A DNA stretch of 64,000 nucleotides, taken from positions 1,054,001-1,118,000 of the forward strand of contig NZ_CP041783.1 in the NCBI RefSeq assembly GCF_007567505.1. The letters are read 5' to 3'. A model generated the notes under the pieces. It saw nothing but the letters and a program-made list of their open reading frames with translations. It was not told the DNA's origin and ran no database searches. Shown in pieces: positions 16,245-27,261 of the stretch (positions are counted from its first letter, which is position 1; every line of letters starts with the position of its first letter). Position numbers and translations under genes: made by a program. Source of the DNA: Shewanella donghaensis. GTDB lineage: Bacteria; Pseudomonadota; Gammaproteobacteria; Enterobacterales; Shewanellaceae.

Positions 16245-19200
16245 TTAATTTTTTCACTCGCCATCCCACTATCGCCAACTTAATGATGTTGGCTTTCTTT
16301 GTGATGGGAATAAGCAGTATTGGCAATATTAAACGCGAAACATTTCCAGAATTCAGTCCACCCTATGTTATTGCCAGTGTTGTCTATCCTGGCGCATCTC
16401 CGGCTGAAGTAGAAGAAAGCCTTTGTCTGCGTATGGAAGATGCCATTGATGGATTGAGCAATATTGAAGAGGTTAAATGTGACGCTCAAGAAGGGTTTGC
16501 TTCTCTTACAGTAAAACTCAATGGAGAAGCTGATATTGGCCGTAGTTTAGTGGATATTCAAACTGAAATTAACGCTATTAAAGATTTCCCTGCACAAATT
16601 GACCCGCCAACGGTCAAAGAACTCGATTGGGCAGAACCTGTGGTTGATATCGCCATCGCAGCCGATGCGAGTTTACCGCATCTTAAATCCTATGCAGAAG
16701 ATTTAAAACGTCGTTTAAAGATTGAAGCTGGCGTCAGTTTAGTGACAGTAACAGGCTTTTCTGACCACCAAATTAGAGTCGAGTTAAATGAAGCTGACAT
16801 GCGCCGCTTGGGCCTTACTGTTGCCGAAATAGCCGACAAAGTGGGCAGACAAAACATCAAAATGCCTACTGGCAGTATTGAATTATCGGATAAAAACTTA
16901 CTCATTCGATTTGATGAACGACAGATTACGCCACAAAACCTCAGTAAACTCATTATTTCATCTAACCCTGAGGGTGGCATAGTTAGATTAGGTGACATTG
17001 CTAAAATTGAAGATTTATTTGAGTTAGAAGAAGAACATACTATTTTTAATGGTCAGCCTGCTGCCATGCTTAAAATTCAGAAAAACAAAGCGGATGATGC
17101 CCTTAGAATAAAATCTAGAGTCACAGAATTTATCGAAGAAGAACGTCTCATTGCGCCTGACGGAATTACATTAACGCTCACGAATGACATGTCTTCACTG
17201 CTGCAAGACAGGCTTTCGATGCTACTTCGCAATGGTTGGCAAGGTATCATATTGGTGTTTTTTTCAATGTGGTTATTCTTCTCTCTTCGCTATTCATTTT
17301 GGGTGTCTGCAGGCTTACCAGTGGCCTTTATGGGTGGCTTATTCTTGATGAGCATGTTTGGCGTATCGATTAACATTATGAGCCTTGTAGGCTTATTAAT
17401 GGCCATTGGCATTATGATGGATGATGCCATTGTGATAGCTGAGTCAGTGGCAGCCCATGTTGAAAAAGGACTCCCTATTAATGAAGCTGTGAGCCAAGGG
17501 GTTAAAAAAGTTGCCCCTGGAGTATTTTCTTCATTTTTAACCACAGTATTTATTTTTGGCAGTTTATTATGGCTAGACGGACAAATGGGTGATGTTCTGT
17601 CTGTTGTCCCTCTCGTATTGATCATGGTGTTGAGTGTCAGTTTAATTGAAGCATTTTTAATTTTACCGAATCATTTGAGCCATTCATTAAAATCAAACAA
17701 GAATGAGCGACCACCGCTTAAATTTAAGCGAGTTTTCCTCGAAAAGTTTGAACACTTTAGAAATACCACTTTGGTTAATGCCGTCACTTTTGTTGTCAAA
17801 TGGCGCTACGCCAGTCTTGGATTAACCTTAGGCGGGTTATTGTTGTCTTTTGCCTTAGTCGCTGGGGGCGCGGTTAAGTTTGTTGGTTTTCCTGAGCTTG
17901 ATGGCGATATTGCAGAAGCAAGAATTATCCTTCCTCCAGGTTCAACCCTAGCTCAAACTAAACAGGTAGTAAGCCAATTAGTCACCGCCGCTAATAAGGT
18001 GGGTAATGAGTTAACAGAACAAAATGACGAAGATTCAAATCTGATCCGCTATGTCACAGAGCAATATAACGTTAATGCCGACGCGGGTGAGAAAGGACCA
18101 CATGTCGCCACTGTAAGGCTGGATTTATTATCAGCTGAAACCCGTGTGACCTTAATTGATGATTTAATTGAAGCATGGCGAAACACCAGTGGTGATATAG
18201 CCGAGCCAATCTCGCTGGTATTTAAACAACCAGCCATGGGACCTGCTGGTCGTGATGTTGAAGTGCGATTACAACATGATGACTTAGCCACATTAAAGCT
18301 CGCCTCTGTTGACTTACAATCATATCTAAGCCAATTTTCAGGCGTTAACGGCATCTTAGATGACATGCGACCAGGTAAAGAAGAAGTACTGGTTAAATTA
18401 AAAGATGGCGCTGAAAATTATGGTGTTGATGGTGAGATGGTTGCATCACAACTTCGTGCGGCTTACTTTGGTCAAACAGCGGATGATGTGCAATCAGGTC
18501 CTGAAAACATTGAAATTCAGGTAAGATTAAACAAACAGCAAGCAGGCGATCTTCAAGCATTAGCTAACTTCCCTATCATGCTAGCAGATGGCAGTCAGTT
18601 ACCCTTAAGTGCAGTAGCCACACTGGATTATGAACGCTCTTACGTGCGTATTCAGCGTATTGAAAGCCAACGTACAGTGACTGTAATGGCTGACATTGAT
18701 AATTCAAAAGCTAATGGAAGTGAAATAGTAGCCAAAGTGCAAAATGAATTTGCCAATGAGTTACGCCAAAAATACCCAGGATTAAAAGTGGATTATGAAG
18801 GAGCCGCCAAAGAGACTGCTAAAACTGGCGCCTCTTTCGTACAAGGTTTCATCATTGGGCTATTTGGTCTGTTTGCCATCCTCAGTTTTCAATTTAGAAG
18901 CTACTTAGAACCTTTTGTTGTCATGCTAGCCATTCCTTTAGCGCTTATAGGCGTATTTTGGGGACATCTACTTACTGGTCATAGTCTTTCAATGCCATCT
19001 ATTCTAGGTTTTGTTTCTTTAGCCGGAATTGTGGTGAATGACTCCATCTTATTGGTGCAATATATCAGGCACCATGTAGATATAGGCGATGACATTCAAG
19101 AAGCGGTAGTTAAAGCCAGTCGTGACAGATTCAGAGCGGTATTTTTAACATCATTGACTACCGCTGCCGGTCTACTGCCATTGTTGCTAGAAACATCACT

Positions 19201-19348
19201 GCAAGCGCAGGTCGTTAAACCGATTGTTATTTCGATTGTGTTTGGCATATTTACATCGACATTGTTGGTGTTGTTTATTATCCCATGTGCTTATGCCGTT
19301 TTAGCTGACTTTAACTTAGTCCATAAGCATGAAGATTTAGAAGCATAA
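16241..19348 (+). CDS. RND efflux permease (HAE1/AcrB-like)
   Basis: A 1035-residue inner-membrane proton-driven efflux pump with the usual 12-helix, two-large-loop layout. Helix 1 covers about 10-28, and the periplasmic loop 1 contains VVYPGASPAEVEE. A transmembrane block spans 330-480 with the essential proton-relay Asp394-Asp395 in GIMMDDAIVIAES. A second block spans about 860-1020 and includes GIVVNDSILLV. The start is GTG at 16241, overlapping the adaptor gene's TGA by 4 bases, which implies translational coupling. No outer-membrane channel gene is adjacent, so a TolC-type channel elsewhere is presumably shared. Confidence 0.92.
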   Translation: MINFFTRHPTIANLMMLAFFVMGISSIGNIKRETFPEFSPPYVIASVVYPGASPAEVEESLCLRMEDAIDGLSNIEEVKCDAQEGFASLTVKLNGEADIGRSLVDIQTEINAIKDFPAQIDPPTVKELDWAEPVVDIAIAADASLPHLKSYAEDLKRRLKIEAGVSLVTVTGFSDHQIRVELNEADMRRLGLTVAEIADKVGRQNIKMPTGSIELSDKNLLIRFDERQITPQNLSKLIISSNPEGGIVRLGDIAKIEDLFELEEEHTIFNGQPAAMLKIQKNKADDALRIKSRVTEFIEEERLIAPDGITLTLTNDMSSLLQDRLSMLLRNGWQGIILVFFSMWLFFSLRYSFWVSAGLPVAFMGGLFLMSMFGVSINIMSLVGLLMAIGIMMDDAIVIAESVAAHVEKGLPINEAVSQGVKKVAPGVFSSFLTTVFIFGSLLWLDGQMGDVLSVVPLVLIMVLSVSLIEAFLILPNHLSHSLKSNKNERPPLKFKRVFLEKFEHFRNTTLVNAVTFVVKWRYASLGLTLGGLLLSFALVAGGAVKFVGFPELDGDIAEARIILPPGSTLAQTKQVVSQLVTAANKVGNELTEQNDEDSNLIRYVTEQYNVNADAGEKGPHVATVRLDLLSAETRVTLIDDLIEAWRNTSGDIAEPISLVFKQPAMGPAGRDVEVRLQHDDLATLKLASVDLQSYLSQFSGVNGILDDMRPGKEEVLVKLKDGAENYGVDGEMVASQLRAAYFGQTADDVQSGPENIEIQVRLNKQQAGDLQALANFPIMLADGSQLPLSAVATLDYERSYVRIQRIESQRTVTVMADIDNSKANGSEIVAKVQNEFANELRQKYPGLKVDYEGAAKETAKTGASFVQGFIIGLFGLFAILSFQFRSYLEPFVVMLAIPLALIGVFWGHLLTGHSLSMPSILGFVSLAGIVVNDSILLVQYIRHHVDIGDDIQEAVVKASRDRFRAVFLTSLTTAAGLLPLLLETSLQAQVVKPIVISIVFGIFTSTLLVLFIIPCAYAVLADFNLVHKHEDLEA

Positions 19349-19440
19349 TCCAATGCAGGAAATAGCCGAGTGGTTATTCCCTGCTTTGTGAAGTTAATTG
19401 TAAATTGGCTTATAAGAGTGGCTTAAATTGATGACCAAAC

Positions 19441-19478
19441 AAAAAGCCCTAGCAGATTTCACTGCTAGGGCTTTTTTT
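19441..19478. terminator. Bidirectional terminator after the RND operon
   Basis: A 15-bp perfect stem (AAAAAGCCCTAGCAG / CTGCTAGGGCTTTTT) with a 6-base loop and T runs on both strands. It lies between the convergent permease and MarR genes. Confidence 0.93.
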
Positions 19479-19505
19479 AAAAATGGTTATAGCTTAGGTT
19501 AATAG

Positions 19506-19533
19506 CTCTTAACTCTTAACTCTTAACTCTTAA
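19506..19533. repeat. Four tandem copies of the heptamer CTCTTAA
   Basis: Exact 7-bp tandem repeat, 18 bases beyond the MarR stop codon and outside any gene. Confidence 0.9.
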
Positions 19534-19550
19534 TTCTGATAATCAAAGCG

Positions 19551-19970
19551 TTAATCAGCTTGTTGATTAATCTTATTCAGTAAACCCATAAAAATGCGTT
19601 GTTCATCATAGGATAAGGCGCTGAGACACTTTTGGTTGACCCATTCTGCTTCGCCAATTAAGTCTTGCTCTAAAGCCTTACCCGCATCGGTTAAATAGAT
19701 TTTAAAAGTACGACGATTATCAGACTCTTGATGGCGAGTAATGTACCCCTGAACTTGTAGTTGGTCTAATAACCTCGTCATGGTGTAGTTAGCTACATCG
19801 CATACTTTAGACAACTCGGTTTGACTTATGCCCTCTTCTTGCCATAGAGAAAATAATACTGGCCAAAGTTTCACATCTAACTGGTAACGTTTTAAACGCT
19901 CATCTAACTCACTTTGCAATCTAATATTGAGATGAGATATTTGATAATATAAGCTTTCATATCGTTTCAT
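19551..19970 (-). CDS. MarR-family transcriptional regulator
   Basis: A 139-residue MarR regulator, a dimeric winged-helix repressor. Seen: the recognition region GISQTELSKVCDVANYTMTR (about 47-66), the DNA-binding wing with HQESDNRRTFKIYLTDAG (about 81-98), and N- and C-terminal helices for dimerisation. AGGAG lies 8 bases upstream of the ATG. It is a single gene, convergent on the RND operon with a shared terminator and therefore not obviously its regulator. A small palindrome upstream may be its own operator. Its ligand and targets are unknown. Confidence 0.88.
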   Translation of the reverse strand: MKRYESLYYQISHLNIRLQSELDERLKRYQLDVKLWPVLFSLWQEEGISQTELSKVCDVANYTMTRLLDQLQVQGYITRHQESDNRRTFKIYLTDAGKALEQDLIGEAEWVNQKCLSALSYDEQRIFMGLLNKINQQAD

Positions 19971-20039
19971 ATAACCGCTCCTACAAGCTCATCAATCCAT
20001 CGCTAAGCATTAAATATAACTTCAACCTACAGGCTTTAA

Positions 20040-20054
20040 ATTACCAAACGTAAT
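20040..20054. promoter_or_regulatory. Candidate MarR operator
   Basis: The inverted repeat ATTAC / GTAAT around a 5-base centre lies 70 bases upstream of the MarR start. It fits MarR-type sites loosely. Confidence 0.3.
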
Positions 20055-20119
20055 AGAATAACTCTATGTAACATGGCACCTTAATCTAACGTACCATACG
20101 AATATGACCGTTTATTGGC

Positions 20120-20560
20120 TCAATCTATTACAAATTGATTGATATAACGGTAGTAACAAGCCCTACCTAAACAAGCTGTAATACCACGTTCAATAGGCAT
20201 TTCAATTTTTTCTTCAGATAAAACAACCATATTGATATCAGCCATATCATGCTCGGTGCCAATACTACTAATTAACTTTAAACCATTATTGGCCGCAATA
20301 ATGTAATCCACAATGATAATGGCATTGTTCACCACGTTCACTTTGACCTTCTCGACTGGTGTAATCAGATAGTATTCATTATCAATACAATGCAACACAC
20401 TGGCAAAAAGTTTGGCAAATTTAGTCGGTAAAGGGCTAGATAAATACGCCCATTCACCTTTGGCATTGATATCAAATAATGCTTCATTGCTACACAACTC
20501 GACATCAGAACCTAACTGTTCGGCAATACTAAGCGGTATATCCTTTATCATCTTAGGCAT
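20120..20560 (-). CDS. DUF1285 domain-containing protein
   Basis: A 146-residue cytoplasmic protein of the DUF1285 family, known structurally but without a firm function. Seen: a GEWAYLSSPLP segment near 34, followed by KFAKLFASVLH and the characteristic YYLITPVEKVKVNV (about 63-76). Its ATG lies upstream of and overlaps the stop codon of the preceding ydiJ gene by 8 bases on the same strand, so its translation is probably coupled to ydiJ. The C-terminal tail (LGRACYYRYINQF) is more cysteine- and tyrosine-rich than I would expect. Function is unknown beyond the family. Confidence 0.8.
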   Translation of the reverse strand: MPKMIKDIPLSIAEQLGSDVELCSNEALFDINAKGEWAYLSSPLPTKFAKLFASVLHCIDNEYYLITPVEKVKVNVVNNAIIIVDYIIAANNGLKLISSIGTEHDMADINMVVLSEEKIEMPIERGITACLGRACYYRYINQFVID

Positions 20561-23500
20561 TTTCTGCTCTTACTACATGTTCTTTACGTTCTTTTTCGGC
20601 AATCAATAACTGTAATAATGCCTCAACGGGATGTTTAGGTTTAAAGCCAGCAAAGCGCTTAACTTGGCTTCGACAAGAATAACCTGAAACCAAGACTTGG
20701 CTTTTTTCAGCAATCCTGTCTAAAGTTGGCTGCCAAGACATTGCAAACAGTTTTGTTGAGCGACCAAGATTGTCCAATTCATGGCCATAAGTCCCCGCCA
20801 TACCGCAACAACCCACATTGATAACATCAAACTCAGCACCAAAGTGATTAAAAATAGCTTTCCATTCATTAGGGGTCGCAGGCTTAGCCGTTGATTCGGT
20901 GCAATGACTAAACCAACTAAATGATTGGTCATTCTTATTAAGCGCGGGTAAGGTTTTAATCGCGTCATTTAACCATTCATTGGCTAACAGCACTTCGAAA
21001 TCACCTCGCTGGGATCCTAATACTTCTTGATACTCGTCGCGGTAACAAAGCACTAAAGCAGGATCCAGTCCTACCATCGGCATATCAAGGTCATGGACTT
21101 GATTTAAGAAGTCAGCACTTGATTTAGCCGTAGCGGCAAATTTGTCTAAAAATCCTTTGATATGAGTGGGTTTACCATTAGGTTTAAACGGCAATAAAAC
21201 AGGCTTTAAACCCATCTCCTGAATCAATTGAATAAAACGATATACCAGCTCTGCATCATAAAAACTGTTGAATGGATCCTGCACAACTAACACATAATTA
21301 GCGCGCTCTGATAGCGGAATGCTTTGCAGCGCTTCTAAGTCATAGCCACGACTTTCATGGCCATCAAGACGTTGTTTTAAGGTCGGTACGGACAACGCAG
21401 GAGAGTCAACATAACCAATGGATTTTTTGATAACCCATTGGCTTAATTTATTTTGCGAGGCAAAATTAGTGACTTTTGGCATCGCTGCCATTATTGGCAA
21501 CATGTCTTCGATACCTGCCACTAAATAGTCTTTTGCAGGTCGCATGTAGCGCTTGTAATAAATATTAAAGAACTGTGCTCTAAACTTGGGTACATCCACT
21601 TTAACAGGACACTGACCAGAACACGCCTTACAGGCTAAACAGCCTTTTAAGGAGTCCATCACTTCATGGGAGTAATCATAATCGCGGCCAATGTTAAAAC
21701 TATTTTGCACTCGCTGCATGATGCTTAAAGGCTTAGATTGAGCAAGCGCTTCAACATCAACGCCTTCTGCTTCAAGTAACCTTAACCATTCACGCATCAA
21801 ACCACTACGGCCTTTCGGTGAATGTATGCGATCGCCCGTCGCTTTAAAAGACGGGCACATAAACGAATAGCTGCTGTAGTTAAAACACAGACCATTACCA
21901 TTACAATTCATCACATCAGGAAATGCATCACGTACTTGAATCGGAATTTGTCTATCAAAGGTGCCTCGTTTAACGCTATCGACATTAAACATCATCGGGC
22001 CACTGTCTTTTGGTGCGACAAGTTTTCCTGGATTCAGTCGGTTATCAGGGTCAAATAGTCCTTTAATCTCTTCAAGTTCGCCATATAACTCATCACCAAA
22101 TACTGCAGGGCCATATTCCCCACGTACGCCTTTTCCATGCTCGCCCCACATCAAACCGCCGTATTTAAGCGTGAGTTCAGCAACTTGATCGGATAACACT
22201 TTAAGTAGTTTTTCATCAGCTTCATCACACATATCTAATGCGGGACGCACATGGAGTACGCCTGCATCAACGTGACCAAACATGCCATATTGCAATTTAT
22301 GCCCATCTAGCAAGTCACGGAACTCCATGATGAAGTCAGCTAAGTTTTCAGGCGGTACTGCGGTATCTTCAGCAAATGCGAGAGGTTTTCTACGACCTTT
22401 TGTGGCCCCTAATAAACCCACCGCTTTTTTACGCATGGCGTAAATTTTATTAATGCTAGGCTTATCTTCGGTAATTTGGTATCCCACTACCCCGGCTTGC
22501 TCTTTGGCAAGCTGCATAGAAAGTGTACTTTCAAGCGCTGCGATTCGTTGTCTGACTTCATCCTCTTCACCAGCAAACTCAACCATATTGATACCTTCAA
22601 TGGTTTTGTTGGGTACCGACTCAATCAGATGAGAAACGGAATGCCAGATAATATCTTCACGGGCTAAATTTAATACTTTTGAATCTATAGTCTCAACGAC
22701 CGTAGCATTAGCCTTAACCAAAGATGGCGCGTGACGTAGCGCCGATTCAAATGAATCATATTTGATATTCACCATCATCCGAGTATTGGGTAATGGCGTG
22801 ATATTTAATTTAGCCTCTGTTAACACCGCCAATGTGCCTTCTGAGCCAGCTATAACTCGAGATAAATCAAATTGAGTCAGATCATTATTCCAAACATGTT
22901 TAAGGTCATAACCCGTCAGGAATCGATTTAAAGGCGGAAACTGTTTTAGAATGAGTTCACGTTTTTCATGGCAACGCTTGGCAATCGTGCTGATAATGTT
23001 CGCAGCAAAAGGGGTGGCATTAAATGACATCACTTCAGACTGATTAAATGCATCATCTGCAGATATTGGCGTAGTAGATAATACGCTGCCATCCACAAGG
23101 ACACTGGTGAGCCCAAGCACATGATCGGATGTTTTACCGTAAACTAATGAACCCGCACCCGATGCATCGGTACTGACCATTCCGCCAACTGTAGCGCGAT
23201 TTGACGTCGATAAGTCAGGACTAAAAAAGAATCCATGTGGCCTAAGTGCATCGTTTAACGCATCTTTAACCACACCCGCTTGAACTCTAACCCAACCTTC
23301 GTCAGCATTAACTTCAAGAACTTGATTCATATGTCTTGATACATCGAGAATTAAGCCATGGGTTAATGACTGGCCATTCGTCCCAGTTCCGCCGCCGCGA
23401 GCACTAAAAGTCACTTGTTTATATTGTGGGTCAGCAGCTAATGTCATCACCAGTTCAACATCCGCTTGGGATAAAGGATAAATGACGGCTTGAGGTAAAA

Positions 23501-23648
23501 ACTGGTAAACAGAATTGTCTGTAGCTTGGATTAAACGCGCACTATAACGTTTATCAATTTCGCCAGAAAAAGAAGTTTCTTCAAGCGCATCAAGAAAGCT
23601 TAAGTAAATGGGTTCTAACGTCTGTTGATGTGATAGCAGCGGTAACAT
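20553..23648 (-). CDS. ydiJ: FAD/Fe-S oxidoreductase YdiJ (D-2-hydroxyglutarate dehydrogenase type)
   Basis: A 1031-residue fused flavoprotein and iron-sulfur protein. It contains an N-terminal FAD-binding domain of the PCMH/VAO type (about 45-270, with SARGGGTGTNGQSL and STDASGAGSLVYGK), a FAD-linked oxidase C-terminal domain to about 560, then a ferredoxin-like region with CLACKACSGQCPVK (about 670-690) and a CCG-type C-terminal domain (NVGCCGMAGTYGHE). YdiJ homologues oxidise D-2-hydroxyglutarate. The ATG at 23648 gives MLPLLSHQ, matching the E. coli N-terminus. Upstream in-frame ATG and TTG codons (23681, 23690) lie almost against the ppsA terminator and lack ribosome sites. Confidence 0.9.
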   Translation of the reverse strand: MLPLLSHQQTLEPIYLSFLDALEETSFSGEIDKRYSARLIQATDNSVYQFLPQAVIYPLSQADVELVMTLAADPQYKQVTFSARGGGTGTNGQSLTHGLILDVSRHMNQVLEVNADEGWVRVQAGVVKDALNDALRPHGFFFSPDLSTSNRATVGGMVSTDASGAGSLVYGKTSDHVLGLTSVLVDGSVLSTTPISADDAFNQSEVMSFNATPFAANIISTIAKRCHEKRELILKQFPPLNRFLTGYDLKHVWNNDLTQFDLSRVIAGSEGTLAVLTEAKLNITPLPNTRMMVNIKYDSFESALRHAPSLVKANATVVETIDSKVLNLAREDIIWHSVSHLIESVPNKTIEGINMVEFAGEEDEVRQRIAALESTLSMQLAKEQAGVVGYQITEDKPSINKIYAMRKKAVGLLGATKGRRKPLAFAEDTAVPPENLADFIMEFRDLLDGHKLQYGMFGHVDAGVLHVRPALDMCDEADEKLLKVLSDQVAELTLKYGGLMWGEHGKGVRGEYGPAVFGDELYGELEEIKGLFDPDNRLNPGKLVAPKDSGPMMFNVDSVKRGTFDRQIPIQVRDAFPDVMNCNGNGLCFNYSSYSFMCPSFKATGDRIHSPKGRSGLMREWLRLLEAEGVDVEALAQSKPLSIMQRVQNSFNIGRDYDYSHEVMDSLKGCLACKACSGQCPVKVDVPKFRAQFFNIYYKRYMRPAKDYLVAGIEDMLPIMAAMPKVTNFASQNKLSQWVIKKSIGYVDSPALSVPTLKQRLDGHESRGYDLEALQSIPLSERANYVLVVQDPFNSFYDAELVYRFIQLIQEMGLKPVLLPFKPNGKPTHIKGFLDKFAATAKSSADFLNQVHDLDMPMVGLDPALVLCYRDEYQEVLGSQRGDFEVLLANEWLNDAIKTLPALNKNDQSFSWFSHCTESTAKPATPNEWKAIFNHFGAEFDVINVGCCGMAGTYGHELDNLGRSTKLFAMSWQPTLDRIAEKSQVLVSGYSCRSQVKRFAGFKPKHPVEALLQLLIAEKERKEHVVRAENA

Positions 23649-23688
23649 AGTCAATTTCTGTTTATAATAATTTGAGTTCATTATAAAC

Positions 23689-23716
23689 AAAAAAAAAGCC
23701 GCTAAAAGCGGCTTTT
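23689..23716 (-). terminator. Terminator of ppsA
   Basis: On the minus strand, AAAAGCCGCT / AGCGGCTTTT with a 3-base loop is followed by nine T, 45 bases after the ppsA stop and immediately before ydiJ. Confidence 0.92.
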
Positions 23717-23760
23717 GTTCAAGTTGACAAATTAGTTAACCAAAAACTAACTTTTCAAGC

Positions 23761-26133
23761 TTATTTAGCTTCTTCACCAGCTAGGTATAACCAAGTGTCG
23801 ATAACGGTATCAGGGTTAAGTGATACGGTATCAATACCTTGTTCTACAAGCCATTGTGCAAAGTCTGCATGGTCAGATGGGCCTTGGCCACAAATACCCA
23901 CATAAGCACCTTTCTTTTTAGCGGCTTTAATTGCTAATGAAAGTAACGCTTTTACTGCTTCGTTACGTTCATCAAACAAATGGCTGATAATGCCAGAGTC
24001 ACGATCTAGACCCAAAGTTAACTGAGTTAAATCGTTAGACCCGATAGAGAAGCCATCGAAGTGCTCAAGGAATTGGTCTGCTAATAACGCATTAGACGGT
24101 AACTCACACATCATGATGACGCGTAAACCATCTTTACCACGCTCTAGACCTTCTTCTTTAAGTAGCTCAATAACTTGTGCTGCTTCATCAACGGTACGAA
24201 CGAATGGGATCATAATCTCAACGTTCTTCAGTCCCATCTCATTACGAACACGTTTGATTGCTTCACATTCTAATGCAAAACAGTCACGGAACGATTCAGA
24301 GATATAACGACTTGCACCACGGAAGCCCAACATAGGGTTTTCTTCTTCAGGCTCATAACGGTCACCACCAACAAGGTTAGCGTATTCGTTAGACTTAAAG
24401 TCTGACATACGTACGATAACTTTCTTCGGATAGAACGCACTACCGATGGTTGCAATACCTTCAACGAGACGAGCAATATAGTACTCAACTGGCGATTCGT
24501 ATCCAGCTATCATTTCGTTGATTTCTTGCTGAAGCTCTGCCGTTTGTGAATTGAAATCAAGCAGTGCTTTAGGATGAATACCAATCATGCGGTTGATGAT
24601 GAACTCTAGACGAGCTAGACCAACACCTTCATTAGGTAAACGAGCGAAATCAAATGCACGATCAGGGTTACCGACGTTCATCATGATTTTCATTGGTAGC
24701 TCAGGCAAGGTGTCAACACGGTTAGTGATAACTTCAAACTCTTGCTTACCATCGTAGATGAAACCGGTATCGCCTTCTGAACAAGAAACGGTAACGATTT
24801 GGCCATTTTTGATGCGGTCGGTAACGTCACCACAACCAACAACAGCTGGCACACCTAGTTCACGCGCAATAATTGCTGCGTGACAAGTACGACCACCACG
24901 GTTAGTGACGATTGCACTAGCGCGCTTCATGATAGGCTCCCAATCAGGGTCAGTCATGTCAGTAACCAATACATCGCCAGGCTTGATTTGATCCATATCT
25001 TCGATAGAAGCAAGCACTTTAGCTACGCCAGTACCGATTTTATGACCAATTGCGCGGCCTTCACAGACAACATCGCCTTTGGTTTTTAAGTGGTAACGTT
25101 CAATTAGTTGCACGTCTTCACGGCTACGAACAGTTTCAGGACGCGCTTGAACGATATATAACTTACCGTCGTTGCCATCTTTAGCCCATTCGATATCCAT
25201 TGCACGGCCATAATGCTGTTCAATGATCACAGCTTGTTTTGCAAGCTCCATCACTTCTTCATCATTAATAGAGAAAGTGCCACGTTCAGCAACAGCGACA
25301 TCTTCAATCTTAACTTGCTTGCCATGAGATGCATCATCAGAGTAAACCATCTGAATAAGCTTGCTGCCGATATTACGGCGCACAACGGCTTTATGCCCTT
25401 GCGCTAAAATTGGTTTGTGCACATAGAATTCATCAGGGTTAACGGCACCTTGAACAACCATTTCACCTAAACCGAAAGATGAAGTGATAAAGACAACGTC
25501 GTTGTTACCTGATTCAGTGTCCATGGTAAACATCACACCAGAAGAGGCTTTATCTGAACGGACCATACGTTGTACGCCAGCAGATAATGCGACACCTTGA
25601 TGTTCGTAACCTTGGTGAACACGATAAGAAATTGCACGGTCGTTAAATAACGATGCGTATACATGCTTAATCGCAAGTAATACAGCATCAAAGCCTTTAA
25701 CGTTTAGGAAAGTTTCTTGTTGACCCGCAAATGATGCATCTGGCATATCTTCAGCAGTTGCTGAAGAACGTACTGCAAATGACGCTTCTTGAGTCTCGCT
25801 AGAAAGTTGTTCGTAAGCTTCACGAACCGCATTTTCTAGTTCTGGTTGAAATGGGGTATCGATAACCCACTGTCTGATCTGTGCACCAACTTTCGCTAGT
25901 TCATTAACATCATCAACATCTAGCGTTGCAAGGATGTCGAAAATCTTCTGGTTAACACCACTTTGCTCTAGAAACTCATTAAACGCATGAGAGGTTGTAG
26001 CAAATCCACCAGGGACTTGTACACCAGCGTTTGCTAGGTTACTGATCATTTCTCCAAGAGACGCGTTCTTGCCGCCAACCTTGTTTACATCACCCATTCC
26101 TAGTTCTTGATACCAGAGTATGTATTGCTGCAC
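23761..26133 (-). CDS. ppsA: Phosphoenolpyruvate synthase
   Basis: A 790-residue enzyme converting pyruvate and ATP to phosphoenolpyruvate, AMP and phosphate for gluconeogenesis in the cytoplasm. Domains in order: an ATP-grasp nucleotide-binding domain (1-340, with [10 protein letters not shown] and [21 protein letters not shown]), the phosphohistidine swivelling domain (about 370-460, catalytic His in [14 protein letters not shown]), and the PEP-binding TIM barrel (about 480-785, with [16 protein letters not shown] and CGQGPSDH). The length matches E. coli PpsA (792). It is divergent from its regulator gene ppsR across 124 bases, a conserved pairing. The Thr next to the catalytic His is the known target of the PpsR kinase. 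Confidence 0.97.
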   Translation of the reverse strand: MQQYILWYQELGMGDVNKVGGKNASLGEMISNLANAGVQVPGGFATTSHAFNEFLEQSGVNQKIFDILATLDVDDVNELAKVGAQIRQWVIDTPFQPELENAVREAYEQLSSETQEASFAVRSSATAEDMPDASFAGQQETFLNVKGFDAVLLAIKHVYASLFNDRAISYRVHQGYEHQGVALSAGVQRMVRSDKASSGVMFTMDTESGNNDVVFITSSFGLGEMVVQGAVNPDEFYVHKPILAQGHKAVVRRNIGSKLIQMVYSDDASHGKQVKIEDVAVAERGTFSINDEEVMELAKQAVIIEQHYGRAMDIEWAKDGNDGKLYIVQARPETVRSREDVQLIERYHLKTKGDVVCEGRAIGHKIGTGVAKVLASIEDMDQIKPGDVLVTDMTDPDWEPIMKRASAIVTNRGGRTCHAAIIARELGVPAVVGCGDVTDRIKNGQIVTVSCSEGDTGFIYDGKQEFEVITNRVDTLPELPMKIMMNVGNPDRAFDFARLPNEGVGLARLEFIINRMIGIHPKALLDFNSQTAELQQEINEMIAGYESPVEYYIARLVEGIATIGSAFYPKKVIVRMSDFKSNEYANLVGGDRYEPEEENPMLGFRGASRYISESFRDCFALECEAIKRVRNEMGLKNVEIMIPFVRTVDEAAQVIELLKEEGLERGKDGLRVIMMCELPSNALLADQFLEHFDGFSIGSNDLTQLTLGLDRDSGIISHLFDERNEAVKALLSLAIKAAKKKGAYVGICGQGPSDHADFAQWLVEQGIDTVSLNPDTVIDTWLYLAGEEAK

Positions 26134-26257
26134 AGTTATCTCTCCACAAGTTTATTTCAATGGCCCCTTCACACGAGGGCAGCGGCATTCTACACTCCCA
26201 CACAACAACCGTAAATGTATAATTTTATTTGTAATTTTATTACTACAAGAGGCCGAA

Positions 26258-27070
26258 ATGACACCAAAAGTATTCTATATATCAGATGGCACAGCAATCA
26301 CCGCCGAAGTGTTTGGACATGCCGTTCTTTCTCAATTTCCCGTTGAATTTGAAGCGCTTACAGTTCCGTTCGTTGAGACAACCCAAAAAGCAGAGAAAGT
26401 TAAGCAACAAATAAATGATAGTTATATTACAACAGGTTTGCGCCCCGTCGTTTTTCACTCAATTGTAAAACCAGAAATTCGTGACATTATTTATTCAAGC
26501 GAGGGTTTGGATTATGACTTTTTGAATACTTTCGTTAGCCCGTTAGAAAAACAATTAGGTATCGAAGCCAAACCTGTCATTAATAGAACTCATGGTCAAG
26601 GCAACATGGGCTATGACTCTCGGATGGAGGCGATTAACTACACAATGGAGAACGATGACGGTCAAACCATGAAACATATGGACGAAGCTGATATCATTTT
26701 GTTAGGGGTTTCTCGTTGTGGTAAAACGCCATCAAGCTTGTATTTATCAATGCAATTTGGCATTAAAGCAGCTAATTACCCATTTGTTGAAGATGATATG
26801 GATAACTTAAAGTTACCCGAAGCATTAAAGCGTAATAAGTCGAAATTATTTGGTTTGACGATAGACCCACAACGATTGCATGAAATTCGTCAAGTAAGAA
26901 TGGAAAACAGTCGCTACTCATCGCTTAGACAATGCCGTATAGAAGTAAAAGAAGTTGAAATGATGTATAAGAAGGAGCGCATTCCTTTTGTGAATACCAC
27001 TTTTCATTCAGTAGAAGAAATATCTGCTAAAATTCTTGATATTTCAGGTCTAAAACGCCACATGTTTTAA
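26258..27070 (+). CDS. ppsR: PEP synthase regulatory protein PpsR (ADP-dependent kinase/pyrophosphorylase)
   Basis: A 270-residue DUF299 protein that switches PEP synthase off by ADP-dependent phosphorylation of a threonine beside the catalytic histidine, and reactivates it by phosphate-dependent dephosphorylation. Seen: the N-terminal [17 protein letters not shown], the P-loop-like [15 protein letters not shown] (about 149-163), and [14 protein letters not shown]. The ATG at 26258 is preceded by GAGG. An upstream TTG at 26120 would extend into the ppsA coding region and is rejected. It is divergent from ppsA, so the two probably share control. Confidence 0.95.
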   Translation: MTPKVFYISDGTAITAEVFGHAVLSQFPVEFEALTVPFVETTQKAEKVKQQINDSYITTGLRPVVFHSIVKPEIRDIIYSSEGLDYDFLNTFVSPLEKQLGIEAKPVINRTHGQGNMGYDSRMEAINYTMENDDGQTMKHMDEADIILLGVSRCGKTPSSLYLSMQFGIKAANYPFVEDDMDNLKLPEALKRNKSKLFGLTIDPQRLHEIRQVRMENSRYSSLRQCRIEVKEVEMMYKKERIPFVNTTFHSVEEISAKILDISGLKRHMF

Positions 27071-27215
27071 GATTAACCATTATTAATCAACTGATAATAA
27101 GTGCCGAAATTGAAGAAACATCTCCTTTTTCGGCTAACTTATGTCATTTTGATTAGTTTTGTTGATAATCTAGTTCTATTTCTGGGTGTCTAACGCTGGC
27201 TAATTAGTTATAATC

Positions 27216-27254
27216 CCGAGCAATATGATGTTAATTCATCGCAAACATGCTCGG
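27216..27254 (+). promoter_or_regulatory. Hairpin in the DAHP synthase leader
   Basis: CCGAGCA (27216-27222) pairs with TGCTCGG (27248-27254), and inside it GATG pairs with CATC around TTAATT. The outer arm ends 7 bases before the likely start at 27262, just at its ribosome site, and covers the alternative ATG at 27247. A TATAAT box lies at 27209-27214. A regulatory role is inferred. Confidence 0.4.
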
Positions 27255-27261
27255 TAAAAGA

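Noticed and set aside
17290..18366. Long minus-strand frames in the RND permease gene
   Set aside because: They are shadow frames of a strongly coding plus strand.
26120..26257. N-terminal extension of ppsR
   Set aside because: It overlaps the start of ppsA on the other strand and has no ribosome site, whereas the ATG at 26258 has GAGG and matches the family start.
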